Source: Lotus japonicus
Lineage: Eukaryota > Streptophyta > Magnoliopsida > Fabales > Fabaceae
DNA length: 64,000 nt
Assembly: GCF_012489685.1 (NCBI RefSeq)
Contig: NC_080046.1
Location: 21,965,038-22,029,037 of the forward strand
Direction of reading: 5' to 3'
The notes beneath the pieces were generated by a model. The model saw only the letters and a list, made by a program, of their open reading frames with translations, did not search any database and was not told where the DNA came from. The position numbers were made by a program, and so were the translations under genes. Of the stretch, positions 21,980 to 34,293 are shown piece by piece. How positions within the stretch are numbered: the first letter of the stretch is position 1; each line of letters starts with the position of its first letter.

Positions 21980-23889
21980 ATGGCTGCCACCACCAGTGAA
22001 ACTCAAAGAGATGGTTACAATGCAAAGCCTCCTATGTTCGACGGTCAAAGGTTCGAATATTGGAAAGATAGACTGGAAAGTTTCTTTCTGGGTTTCGATG
22101 CAGATCTCTGGGATATTATTGTGGATGGCTACGAGCATCCAGTTGATGCAGATGGCAAGAAGATCCCAAGGTCAGAGATGACTGCAGATCAAAAGAAGCT
22201 GTACTCACAACATCACAAAGCAAGAGCAATTCTTATAAGTGCTATTTCCTATGAAGAGTACCAGAAGATTACAGATCGTGAGTTTGCGAAAGGCATTTTC
22301 GAATCTCTGAAGATGTCTCATGAAGGAAACAAGAAAGTCAAAGAATCAAAGGCATTGTCTTTGATCCAAAAATATGAATCCTTCATCATGGAGCCAAATG
22401 AGTCCATTGAAGAAATGTTCTCCAGATTTCAGTTGCTTGTAGCTGCATACGATCTCTCAACAAGAGCTACACAACAAAAGATCATGTCATAAGGGTCATC
22501 AGGTGTCTTCCTGAAAGTTGGATGCCTTTAGTGACTTCAATAGAGCTCACGAGAGATGTTGAGAATATGAGTTTAGAAGAACTCATCAGCATTTTGAAAT
22601 GCCATGAGCTGAGGCGCTCAGAGATGCAAGATCTGAGGAAAAAGTCCATAGCCTTGAAATCTAAATCTGAAAAGGCTAAGGCTGAGAAGTCAAAAGCTCT
22701 TCAAGCTGAAGAAGAGGAATCTGAAGAAGCATCAGAAGATTCTGATGAAGATGAGCTGACTCTGATCTCCAAGAGACTCAATCGCATCTGGAAGCACAGG
22801 CAGAACAAATACAAAGGCTCTGGAAAGGCAAAAGGAAAGTCTGAATCCTCAGGTCAGAAGAAGTCCTCACTTAAGGAAGTCACATGCTTTGAGTGCAAAG
22901 AATCAGGGCACTACAAAAGTGACTGTCCAAAGTTGAAGAAGGACAAGAAGCCAAAGAAGCACTTCAAGACAAAGAAGAGTCTGATGGTGACATTTGATGA
23001 ATCAGAGTCAGAGGATGTTGACTCTGATGGTGAAGTCCAAGGACTCATGGCTATTGTCAAAGACAAGGAAGCAGAGTCAAAGGGAGCTGTTGACTCTGAC
23101 TCAGAATCAGAAGGAGATCCTAACTCAGACGATGAAAATGAGGTATTCGCTTCTTTCTCTACCTCTGAACTGAAACATGCATTGTCTGATATCATGGATA
23201 AGTATAACTCCTTATTGTCTAAGCATAAGAAGCTGAAAAAGAACTTATCTGCTGTTTCCAAGACTCCTTCTGAACATGAGAAAATTATTTCTGATTTGAA
23301 AAATGATAATCATGCTTTGATCAATTCTAACTCTGTGCTTAAGAACCAGATTGCTAAGTTAGAAGAAATTGTTGCCTGTGATGCCTCTGATTGTAGAAAT
23401 GAGTCTAAGTATGAAAAGTCTTTTCAAAGATTCCTAGCTAAAAGCGTGGATAGAAGCTTAATGGCTTCAATGATCTATGGCGTAAGCAGAAATGGAATGC
23501 ATGGCATTGGCTATTCTAAACCAATTAGAAATGAGCCCTCTGTGTCTCAAGCTAAATCCTTGTATGAATGCTTTGTTCCCTCTGGTACCATATTGCCTGA
23601 TCCTTTACTTGCCAAAGTTGTTAAAAACCCTCTTAAAAAGGGATCCTTCTCTATGACTAAATATCATGCAAATATTCCTTTAAAATATCATGTTGAGACA
23701 CCCAAGGTGATCAGAACCTCTGGGGTAACTAACAAGAGAGGACCCAGAAAGTGGGTACCTAAGGACAAGATTATCTATGTTGCAGATATCCTTGATAGCT
23801 CCACTGAAACACCAATCATGGTATCTGGACAGTGGATGCTCGCGTCACATGACGGGAGAAAGGCGTATGTTCCGAGAGCTGAAACTTAA
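21980..23889 (+). pseudogene. Gag of Sirevirus B, frameshifted near its N-terminal third
   Basis: It starts MAATTSETQRDGYN at 21980. The frame is lost near 22444, where GTAGCTGGAATAC in A corresponds to GTAGCTGCATAC here, and is regained in the ORF from 22522. Zinc knuckle CFECKESGHYKSDC at about 22888-22929, acidic SDSESEGDPNSDDE, then GPRKWVPKDK and stop at 23887-23889. The frameshift lies outside the duplicated segment, so it cannot be cross-checked here. Confidence 0.88.
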
Positions 23890-26880
23890 GCCTGGAGGCG
23901 AAGTTGGCTTTGGAGGAAATGAAAAGGGTAAAATTGTTGGTACTGGTACTATTTGTGTAGATAGTAGTCCATGCATTGATAATGTGTTATTGGTAGACGG
24001 CTTAACACATAACTTATTGTCTATAAGTCAATTAGCTGACAAGGGTTATGATGTTATATTCAATCAAAAGTCCTGCCGGGTTGTAAGTCAAATCGATGGC
24101 TCTGTTCTGTTTAACAGCAAGAGGAAGAACAACATTTATAAGATCAGATTATCTAAGTTGGAGGCTCAGAATGTGAAGTGCCTTCTGTCTGTTAATGAAG
24201 AGCAGTGGGTATGGCATAGACGGTTAGGGCATGCCAGTATGAGAAAGATTTCTCAGCTGAGCAAGCTAAACCTTGTCAGGGGCTTACCCAATCTGAAGTT
24301 CGTTTCAGACGCTCTTTGTGAAGCATGTCAGAAAGGAAAATTCACAAAAGTCCCTTTCAAGGCAAAGAATGTTGTCTCAACCTCAAGGCCGTTGGAACTT
24401 CTGCATATCGACCTTTTTGGACCAGTGAAAACTGAGTCTATAGGTGGCAAGAGATATGGGATGGTTATCGTTGATGACTATAGCCGCTGGACATGGGTAA
24501 AGTTTCTAACCCGCAAGGATGAGTCTCATGCTGTGTTCTCTACCTTCATTGCTCAAGTGCAAAACGAGAAGGCTTGTAGGATTGTGCGTGTCAGAAGTGA
24601 CCATGGTGGAGAGTTTGAGAATGACAAGTTTGAGAGTCTGTTTGATTCCTATGGAATTGCACATGATTTCTCTTGTCCCAGAACTCCTCAACAAAATGGT
24701 GTTGTTGAGAGGAAGAACAGAACTCTTCAGGAGATGGCTAGAACCATGCTCCAAGAAACTGGCATGGCTAAGCACTTTTGGGCAGAGGCAGTAAATACAG
24801 CATGTTACATTCAGAACAGAATCTCTGTGAGACCAATTCTGAATAAGCCTCCTTATGAATTGTGGAAGAACATAAACCCAACATTTCTTATTTTCATCCT
24901 TTTGGCTGTGTTTGTTATGTTCTCAATACTAAGGATAGATTGCATAAATTTGATGCTAAGTCTTCTAAGTGTCTATTACTTGGTTATTCTGAGAGATCTA
25001 AAGGTTTTAGATTTTATAATACTGATGCTAAGACTATTGAAGAATCTATTCATGTTAGATTTGACGATAAGCTTGACTCTGACCAGTCAAAGCTAGTTGA
25101 GAAGTTTGCAGATTTAAGCATTAATGTTTCTCACAAAGGCAAAGCTCCAGAGGAAGCTGAGCCAGAGGAAGATGAACCAGAGGAAGAAGCTGGTCCCTCT
25201 AACTCACAAACTCTGAAGAAGAGCAGAATCACTGCAGCTCACCCTAAGGAATTGATTCTGGGCAACAAAGACGAACCAATCAGAACCAGATCAGCATTCA
25301 GACCCTCTGAAGAGACCTTGCTCAGTCTGAAAGGATTGGTGTCCTTAATTGAACCCAAGTCCATAGATGAAGCTCTTCAGGACAAGGATTGGATTCTGGC
25401 TATGGAAGAAGAATTGAATCAATTCTCCAAGAACGATGTTTGGAGCTTAGTGAAGAAGCCTGAGAGTGTCCATGTAATTGGAACGAAATGGGTATTCAGA
25501 AACAAGCTGAATGAGAAAGGAGATGTAGTCAGAAACAAGGCAAGGCTAGTTGCTCAAGGCTACAGCCAGCAGGAAGGAATAGACTACACTGAAACATTTG
25601 CTCCAGTAGCAAGACTGGAGGCAATCAGACTGTTGATCTCTTTTTCAGTGAATCACAACATAGTTCTACATCAGATGGACGTGAAGAGTGCCTTCCTAAA
25701 TGGTTATATTTCAGAGGAAGTCTATGTTCATCAACCCCCAGGTTTTGAAGATGAGAAGAAGCCAGACCATGTGTTCAAATTGAAGAAATCACTCTATGGT
25801 CTGAAGCAAGCTCCCAGAGCATGGTATGAGAGACTCAGCTCATTCCTTCTGGAGAATGATTTTGTAAGGGGTAAAGTAGATACAACTCTCTTTTGCAAGA
25901 CTTATAAAGATGATATCTTAATTGTGCAAATTTATGTTGATGATATTATATTTGGTTCTGCTAATCAATCTCTATGCAAAGAATTTTCTGAGATGATGCA
26001 GGCTGAATTTGAGATGAGTATGATGGGAGAATTAAAGTACTTTCTGGGAATACAAGTTGATCAAACACCAGAAGGAACATATATCCATCAAAGCAAGTAC
26101 ACTAAAGAACTTCTGAAGAAGTTCAATATGCTGGAATCAACAGTGGCCAAGACTCCAATGCACCCTACATGCATTCTGGAGAAAGAAGATAAAAGTGGTA
26201 AAGTATGTCAGAAGCTCTATCGTGGCATGATAGGTTCACTTCTATACTTAACTGCATCTAGGCCAGACATACTATTTAGTGTTCATTTATGTGCTCGTTT
26301 CCAATCAGATCCAAGGGAAACCCACTTAACTGCTGTTAAGAGGATCCTAAGGTATCTGAAAGGCACCACTAACCTTGGCTTGATGTATAAGAAAACATCA
26401 GAGTATAAGCTTTCAGGTTATTGTGATGCTGATTATGCTGGAGATAGAACAGAGAGAAAAAGTACTTCTGGAAATTGTCAATTTCTGGGAAGCAATCTAG
26501 TCTCATGGGCAAGCAAGAGGCAATCAACCATTGCACTATCAACTGCAGAGGCAGAATATATCTCAGCAGCAATATGCAGCACTCAGATGCTCTGGATGAA
26601 ACATCAGCTGGAGGATTATCAGATCCTTGAGAGCAATATCCCAATCTATTGTGATAACACTGCTGCAATCTCATTGAGTAAGAATCCTATCTTGCATTCA
26701 AGGGCAAAGCACATTGAGGTAAAGTATCACTTTATTAGAGATTATGTACAGAAGGGCGTACTTCTTCTGAAGTTTGTTGATACTGACCATCAATGGGCAG
26801 ATATCTTTACAAAGCCCTTAGCAGAGGATAGATTTAATTTTATTCTGAAAAATCTGAACATGGACTTTTGTCCAGAGTGA
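23777..26880 (+). pseudogene. Pol of Sirevirus B, first printed copy, one frameshift
   Basis: Protease (LDSGCSRHMTG), integrase (WHRRLGHAS; NGVVERKNR), RT ([15 protein letters not shown]) and RNase H ([18 protein letters not shown]) to stop at 26880. One A is missing near 24873 (ACATAAACCC versus ATAAAACCC in A), splitting it into 23777-25096 and 24862-26880. The same deletion is in the second printed copy at about 31845, so it is real. RT and RNase H are otherwise uninterrupted. Confidence 0.93.
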
Positions 26881-27322
26881 AGATGGATCAGAACCTCTGA
26901 CTATGATACTTCTTGATCGGAAGATGTCTAGTCCAGAAGGTAACTCAATCAGAGTGTGTGTACCCATTGGTACTGACTCTGAAGCTGAGACAGCAACACG
27001 TGTGTCAGTATTTCTGATGCATAGTTCCTTGTGCCCGTGTGACAGTCTGTTATGATTGCGTGTAGATGTGCTTCTCTCCTGTGTGTGATAGGTGTATTTA
27101 CTGTTAATATCTATCTTTAATTTTCAACCGTTGATCTTAAATTGCTTTTTGAATCAACAACGGTTATTTGTCAAAACCCACTATACACACACGATCTCCT
27201 TCACTTTCGGTTTTTACTCTCTCTCTCTTGCTATTTCAAAACCGCTATTCCTCGATTTCTCTCTCGATCTCTCTTCATCTTTCAACCTTCATCTTCTACC
27301 TAAACCTTCAACCGCTTCAAAA

Positions 27323-29525
27323 ATGGTGAGTCAAACCAGAAGAGCTACTGCAGATGCAACCCAGTTCCCTCATATGGTAGTTGGTCTAGCAACGGGTCAA
27401 AGGGGTCCTGAGAATCCGACTCAAGATCAAGGTCAAGCTCAAGAGCAGATAATCCCGATTGCAGAACGGGGCTGTGCCGTTAACTGCGTTTATGCTCCTG
27501 AGGAACTTCAAGTTCTGGCAGAATGGAGATTCGACCTCGACAACCTTGCTACAAATGGGTATGATCTTCGTCCTGAAGTCCAAGTTCAAGGTTGGGGAAA
27601 TTACTTCAACAGGCTTCGAGGACCAGTGTATGATAAACTGATCAAGGAATTCTGGAAGCACGCCGACTGCGATGATACTCAGGTGGTATCTCACATTCTT
27701 GGAAGAATGATCATCATCACAGAGAAGTCTTTCGTGAACTTGCTGGGTGCAGAAACTGCTTTTGGGTATCGTTTCCAATTCACTGAATCGAAGCTGAAAC
27801 CAAGACGAAGGATGAGACCAATAAGGCCCTGTACACCAATTACAAACCGGGCAAGACGAATTACAAGGTGATGGACCTTCATCCCAAGCTCAGGATCTGG
27901 CACAAGATTTTGCTCCACTGCATAAACCAGAGACCAAAGGGCAGTTCCCCAGACTACATCAACTTCAACCAGAAGGCGATGTTGTTCTTCATCCAAGACA
28001 AGAAGAAGATCTGCCTTCCCTACTTCCTGTTCTCCTACTTGAAGGAGTGTATCCGGAAGTCTCGTACCACTGCCTCCATCAAGTCAGCAATCAAGTATAT
28101 TCCCTTCGGGAGACTGTTGTCTGATCTCTTCATTGAGAGTGGCCTCATTCAAGATCTGATAAATGCTGGATGCACAGAGGATCTGACCACCATTGTCAGT
28201 GATGTCTTCACTGCAAATTCTCTGAAGAAAATGGGCCTAGTCAAGAAGAAGATTGCTCCTGCCCATGAAGACACATCTTCTGAAATCAGAAGTAGAAGGG
28301 TGCCTCTGAATGACTACCCTCTGTGGACACAGGCTGACAATCCTAAAGCCATTAGGTGTTATGTTGAAGACCTAAGGGCTCAAGGCTTTGAAATTGATCT
28401 CGATGATTTCTTTAGCAGACTGCCGCCAGCTCCAGAGTTTCCTTCTCCTATCAAGAAGAAAGGTCAGAGGAAGATGATCCTAGAAGAATCTTCTGAGGAA
28501 TCAGATGTCCCTCTGATCAAAAAGAAGAAGGCTGGTCAATCCAAGAGAAAGCATGATGAAACCAGCAAGCCCGATGATGGTGATGATGGTGATAATGAGG
28601 ATGGTCCTCCTAAGAAGAAGAAGAAGCAAGTCAGAATTGTGGTGAAGCCTACTCGGGTGGAACCTGCTGCTGAAGTGATCAGAAGGATTGAACCTCCTGC
28701 CAGAGTGACAAGATCATCAGCACATTCAAGTAAGTCTGCAATTGCTTCTGATGATGATTTGAATTTATTTGATGCACTCCCCATTTCTGCCATGCTCAAA
28801 CACTCTTCAAATCCCCTCACTCCTATTCCTGAGTCCCAACCAGCTGCACAAACCACCTCTCCACCACATTCCCCAAGGTCTTCATTTTTTCAACTTCTCC
28901 TACTGAAGCACCTCTCTGGAATTTGCTCCAGAACCAACCCTCTAGGCCAGAAGAACCAACCTCTCCCATTACCATTCCGTACAACCCATTAACTTCTGAA
29001 CCCATCATTCATGAGCAACCAGAGCCTAACCCAACAGAACCTGGACCCAGAACCTCTGATCACTCTGTCCCAAGAGCATCAGAACGTCTGGCTCTCAGAA
29101 CCACGGATACAGACTCTTCCACAGCCCTTACACCTGTATCCTTCCAACCAATGTTGCTGACTCTTTCTCCCTCCAATAACTCTGAATCCATTAGAAAATT
29201 CATGGAGGTCAGAAAAGAAAAGGTGGTCTACCTTAGAAGAGTATTATCTCACTTGTCCAAGCCCTAGGAGATATCCTGGCCCTAGGCCTGAACGTCTAGT
29301 TGACCCAGATGAACCTATCTTGGCCAATCCTTTACATGAGGCAGACCCTTGGCTCCACAAGCTCACCCTGCCCCTGACCACCAAGAGCCTATTCACCAGA
29401 ACCTGAACCAGAACAATCTGTGTCTAACCAATCCTCAGTTAGATCACCCCATCCTCTGGTTGAAACTTCAGAACCTCACCTTGGAACCTCTGAACCAAAT
29501 GCTCAAATGTTTTAACATTGGCTCT
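27323..29525 (+). pseudogene. ORF3 of Sirevirus B, first printed copy, cut by the gap
   Basis: Same start (MVSQTRRATAD) as the intact copy at 34294. Single-base differences from that copy, mostly in homopolymers, appear near 27802, 28893, 29147, 29164, 29224, 29347, 29397 and 29513, and become denser toward the N run. The frame breaks are best read as sequence errors at a contig end. Confidence 0.85.
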
Positions 29526-29625
29526 NNNNNNNNNNNNNNNNNNNNNNNNNNNNNNNNNNNNNNNNNNNNNNNNNNNNNNNNNNNNNNNNNNNNNNNNNNN
29601 NNNNNNNNNNNNNNNNNNNNNNNNN
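29526..29625. other. 100-N assembly gap
   Basis: Exactly 100 N, the usual placeholder for a gap of unknown size. The sequence left of it (22654-29525) is repeated right of it (29626-36498) at an offset of 6971-6972, indicating two overlapping contig ends placed end to end. Confidence 0.97.
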
Positions 29626-30860
29626 TTGAAATCTAAATCTGAAAAGGCTAAGGCTGAGAAGTCAAAAGCTCTTCAAGCTGAAGAAGAGGAATCTGAAGAA
29701 GCATCAGAAGATTCTGATGAAGATGAGCTGACTCTGATCTCCAAGAGACTCAATCGCATCTGGAAGCACAGGCAGAACAAATACAAAGGCTCTGGAAAGG
29801 CAAAAGGAAAGTCTGAATCCTCAGGTCAGAAGAAGTCCTCACTTAAGGAAGTCACATGCTTTGAGTGCAAAGAATCAGGGCACTACAAAAGTGACTGTCC
29901 AAAGTTGAAGAAGGACAAGAAGCCAAAGAAGCACTTCAAGACAAAGAAGAGTCTGATGGTGACATTTGATGAATCAGAGTCAGAGGATGTTGACTCTGAT
30001 GGTGAAGTCCAAGGACTCATGGCTATTGTCAAAGACAAGGAAGCAGAGTCAAAGGGAGCTGTTGACTCTGACTCAGAATCAGAAGGAGATCCTAACTCAG
30101 ACGATGAAATGAGGTATTCGCTTCTTTCTCTACCTCTGAACTGAAACATGCATTGTCTGATATCATGGATAAGTATAACTCCTTATTGTCTAAGCATAAG
30201 AAGCTGAAAAAGAACTTATCTGCTGTTTCCAAGACTCCTTCTGAACATGAGAAAATTATTTCTGATTTGAAAAATGATAATCATGCTTTGATCAATTCTA
30301 ACTCTGTGCTTAAGAACCAGATTGCTAAGTTAGAAGAAATTGTTGCCTGTGATGCCTCTGATTGTAGAAATGAGTCTAAGTATGAAAAGTCTTTTCAAAG
30401 ATTCCTAGCTAAAAGCGTGGATAGAAGCTTAATGGCTTCAATGATCTATGGCGTAAGCAGAAATGGAATGCATGGCATTGGCTATTCTAAACCAATTAGA
30501 AATGAGCCCTCTGTGTCTCAAGCTAAATCCTTGTATGAATGCTTTGTTCCCTCTGGTACCATATTGCCTGATCCTTTACTTGCCAAAGTTGTTAAAAACC
30601 CTCTTAAAAAGGGATCCTTCTCTATGACTAAATATCATGCAAATATTCCTTTAAAATATCATGTTGAGACACCCAAGGTGATCAGAACCTCTGGGGTAAC
30701 TAACAAGAGAGGACCCAGAAAGTGGGTACCTAAGGACAAGATTATCTATGTTGCAGATATCCTTGATAGCTCCACTGAAACACCAATCATGGTATCTGGA
30801 CAGTGGATGCTCGCGTCACATGACGGGAGAAAGGCGTATGTTCCGAGAGCTGAAACTTAA
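29626..30860 (+). pseudogene. Gag of Sirevirus B, second printed copy (partial)
   Basis: Repeats gag from LKSKSEKAKAEKSK onward. One A is missing near 30108 (GATGAAATG versus GATGAAAATG at 23136), breaking the frame about 480 nt from the gap. This is likely a contig-end error. Confidence 0.85.
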
Positions 30861-33851
30861 GCCTGGAGGCGAAGTTGGCTTTGGAGGAAATGAAAAGGGT
30901 AAAATTGTTGGTACTGGTACTATTTGTGTAGATAGTAGTCCATGCATTGATAATGTGTTATTGGTAGACGGCTTAACACATAACTTATTGTCTATAAGTC
31001 AATTAGCTGACAAGGGTTATGATGTTATATTCAATCAAAAGTCCTGCCGGGTTGTAAGTCAAATCGATGGCTCTGTTCTGTTTAACAGCAAGAGGAAGAA
31101 CAACATTTATAAGATCAGATTATCTAAGTTGGAGGCTCAGAATGTGAAGTGCCTTCTGTCTGTTAATGAAGAGCAGTGGGTATGGCATAGACGGTTAGGG
31201 CATGCCAGTATGAGAAAGATTTCTCAGCTGAGCAAGCTAAACCTTGTCAGGGGCTTACCCAATCTGAAGTTCGTTTCAGACGCTCTTTGTGAAGCATGTC
31301 AGAAAGGAAAATTCACAAAAGTCCCTTTCAAGGCAAAGAATGTTGTCTCAACCTCAAGGCCGTTGGAACTTCTGCATATCGACCTTTTTGGACCAGTGAA
31401 AACTGAGTCTATAGGTGGCAAGAGATATGGGATGGTTATCGTTGATGACTATAGCCGCTGGACATGGGTAAAGTTTCTAACCCGCAAGGATGAGTCTCAT
31501 GCTGTGTTCTCTACCTTCATTGCTCAAGTGCAAAACGAGAAGGCTTGTAGGATTGTGCGTGTCAGAAGTGACCATGGTGGAGAGTTTGAGAATGACAAGT
31601 TTGAGAGTCTGTTTGATTCCTATGGAATTGCACATGATTTCTCTTGTCCCAGAACTCCTCAACAAAATGGTGTTGTTGAGAGGAAGAACAGAACTCTTCA
31701 GGAGATGGCTAGAACCATGCTCCAAGAAACTGGCATGGCTAAGCACTTTTGGGCAGAGGCAGTAAATACAGCATGTTACATTCAGAACAGAATCTCTGTG
31801 AGACCAATTCTGAATAAGCCTCCTTATGAATTGTGGAAGAACATAAACCCAACATTTCTTATTTTCATCCTTTTGGCTGTGTTTGTTATGTTCTCAATAC
31901 TAAGGATAGATTGCATAAATTTGATGCTAAGTCTTCTAAGTGTCTATTACTTGGTTATTCTGAGAGATCTAAAGGTTTTAGATTTTATAATACTGATGCT
32001 AAGACTATTGAAGAATCTATTCATGTTAGATTTGACGATAAGCTTGACTCTGACCAGTCAAAGCTAGTTGAGAAGTTTGCAGATTTAAGCATTAATGTTT
32101 CTCACAAAGGCAAAGCTCCAGAGGAAGCTGAGCCAGAGGAAGATGAACCAGAGGAAGAAGCTGGTCCCTCTAACTCACAAACTCTGAAGAAGAGCAGAAT
32201 CACTGCAGCTCACCCTAAGGAATTGATTCTGGGCAACAAAGACGAACCAATCAGAACCAGATCAGCATTCAGACCCTCTGAAGAGACCTTGCTCAGTCTG
32301 AAAGGATTGGTGTCCTTAATTGAACCCAAGTCCATAGATGAAGCTCTTCAGGACAAGGATTGGATTCTGGCTATGGAAGAAGAATTGAATCAATTCTCCA
32401 AGAACGATGTTTGGAGCTTAGTGAAGAAGCCTGAGAGTGTCCATGTAATTGGAACGAAATGGGTATTCAGAAACAAGCTGAATGAGAAAGGAGATGTAGT
32501 CAGAAACAAGGCAAGGCTAGTTGCTCAAGGCTACAGCCAGCAGGAAGGAATAGACTACACTGAAACATTTGCTCCAGTAGCAAGACTGGAGGCAATCAGA
32601 CTGTTGATCTCTTTTTCAGTGAATCACAACATAGTTCTACATCAGATGGACGTGAAGAGTGCCTTCCTAAATGGTTATATTTCAGAGGAAGTCTATGTTC
32701 ATCAACCCCCAGGTTTTGAAGATGAGAAGAAGCCAGACCATGTGTTCAAATTGAAGAAATCACTCTATGGTCTGAAGCAAGCTCCCAGAGCATGGTATGA
32801 GAGACTCAGCTCATTCCTTCTGGAGAATGATTTTGTAAGGGGTAAAGTAGATACAACTCTCTTTTGCAAGACTTATAAAGATGATATCTTAATTGTGCAA
32901 ATTTATGTTGATGATATTATATTTGGTTCTGCTAATCAATCTCTATGCAAAGAATTTTCTGAGATGATGCAGGCTGAATTTGAGATGAGTATGATGGGAG
33001 AATTAAAGTACTTTCTGGGAATACAAGTTGATCAAACACCAGAAGGAACATATATCCATCAAAGCAAGTACACTAAAGAACTTCTGAAGAAGTTCAATAT
33101 GCTGGAATCAACAGTGGCCAAGACTCCAATGCACCCTACATGCATTCTGGAGAAAGAAGATAAAAGTGGTAAAGTATGTCAGAAGCTCTATCGTGGCATG
33201 ATAGGTTCACTTCTATACTTAACTGCATCTAGGCCAGACATACTATTTAGTGTTCATTTATGTGCTCGTTTCCAATCAGATCCAAGGGAAACCCACTTAA
33301 CTGCTGTTAAGAGGATCCTAAGGTATCTGAAAGGCACCACTAACCTTGGCTTGATGTATAAGAAAACATCAGAGTATAAGCTTTCAGGTTATTGTGATGC
33401 TGATTATGCTGGAGATAGAACAGAGAGAAAAAGTACTTCTGGAAATTGTCAATTTCTGGGAAGCAATCTAGTCTCATGGGCAAGCAAGAGGCAATCAACC
33501 ATTGCACTATCAACTGCAGAGGCAGAATATATCTCAGCAGCAATATGCAGCACTCAGATGCTCTGGATGAAACATCAGCTGGAGGATTATCAGATCCTTG
33601 AGAGCAATATCCCAATCTATTGTGATAACACTGCTGCAATCTCATTGAGTAAGAATCCTATCTTGCATTCAAGGGCAAAGCACATTGAGGTAAAGTATCA
33701 CTTTATTAGAGATTATGTACAGAAGGGCGTACTTCTTCTGAAGTTTGTTGATACTGACCATCAATGGGCAGATATCTTTACAAAGCCCTTAGCAGAGGAT
33801 AGATTTAATTTTATTCTGAAAAATCTGAACATGGACTTTTGTCCAGAGTGA
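30748..33851 (+). pseudogene. Pol of Sirevirus B, second printed copy
   Basis: Same as 23777-26880 at offset 6971, including the shared one-base deletion near 31845. All protease, integrase, RT and RNase H motifs are as in the first copy. This copy runs on into the undamaged ORF3, so it is the better representative. Confidence 0.92.
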
Positions 33852-34293
33852 AGATGGATCAGAACCTCTGACTATGATACTTCTTGATCGGAAGATGTCT
33901 AGTCCAGAAGGTAACTCAATCAGAGTGTGTGTACCCATTGGTACTGACTCTGAAGCTGAGACAGCAACACGTGTGTCAGTATTTCTGATGCATAGTTCCT
34001 TGTGCCCGTGTGACAGTCTGTTATGATTGCGTGTAGATGTGCTTCTCTCCTGTGTGTGATAGGTGTATTTACTGTTAATATCTATCTTTAATTTTCAACC
34101 GTTGATCTTAAATTGCTTTTTGAATCAACAACGGTTATTTGTCAAAACCCACTATACACACACGATCTCCTTCACTTTCGGTTTTTACTCTCTCTCTCTT
34201 GCTATTTCAAAACCGCTATTCCTCGATTTCTCTCTCGATCTCTCTTCATCTTTCAACCTTCATCTTCTACCTAAACCTTCAACCGCTTCAAAA
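33852..34293 (+). promoter_or_regulatory. Pol-ORF3 spacer with promoter-like and leader-like sequence
   Basis: About 440 nt without coding sequence. It ends with CCACTATACACACACG (TATA-like) and about 130 nt of CT-rich leader up to ATGGTGAGTC. The corresponding region in A (13281-13720 on the minus strand) keeps the TATACACAC and CT-rich parts. A separate ORF3 transcript is inferred, not shown. Confidence 0.45.

Noticed and set aside
34063..34293. Hydrophobic N-terminal extension of ORF3 as an envelope signal peptide
   Set aside because: The extension lies in the CT-rich leader, the counterpart in A is not conserved as protein, and ATG 34294 fits the start of similarity.
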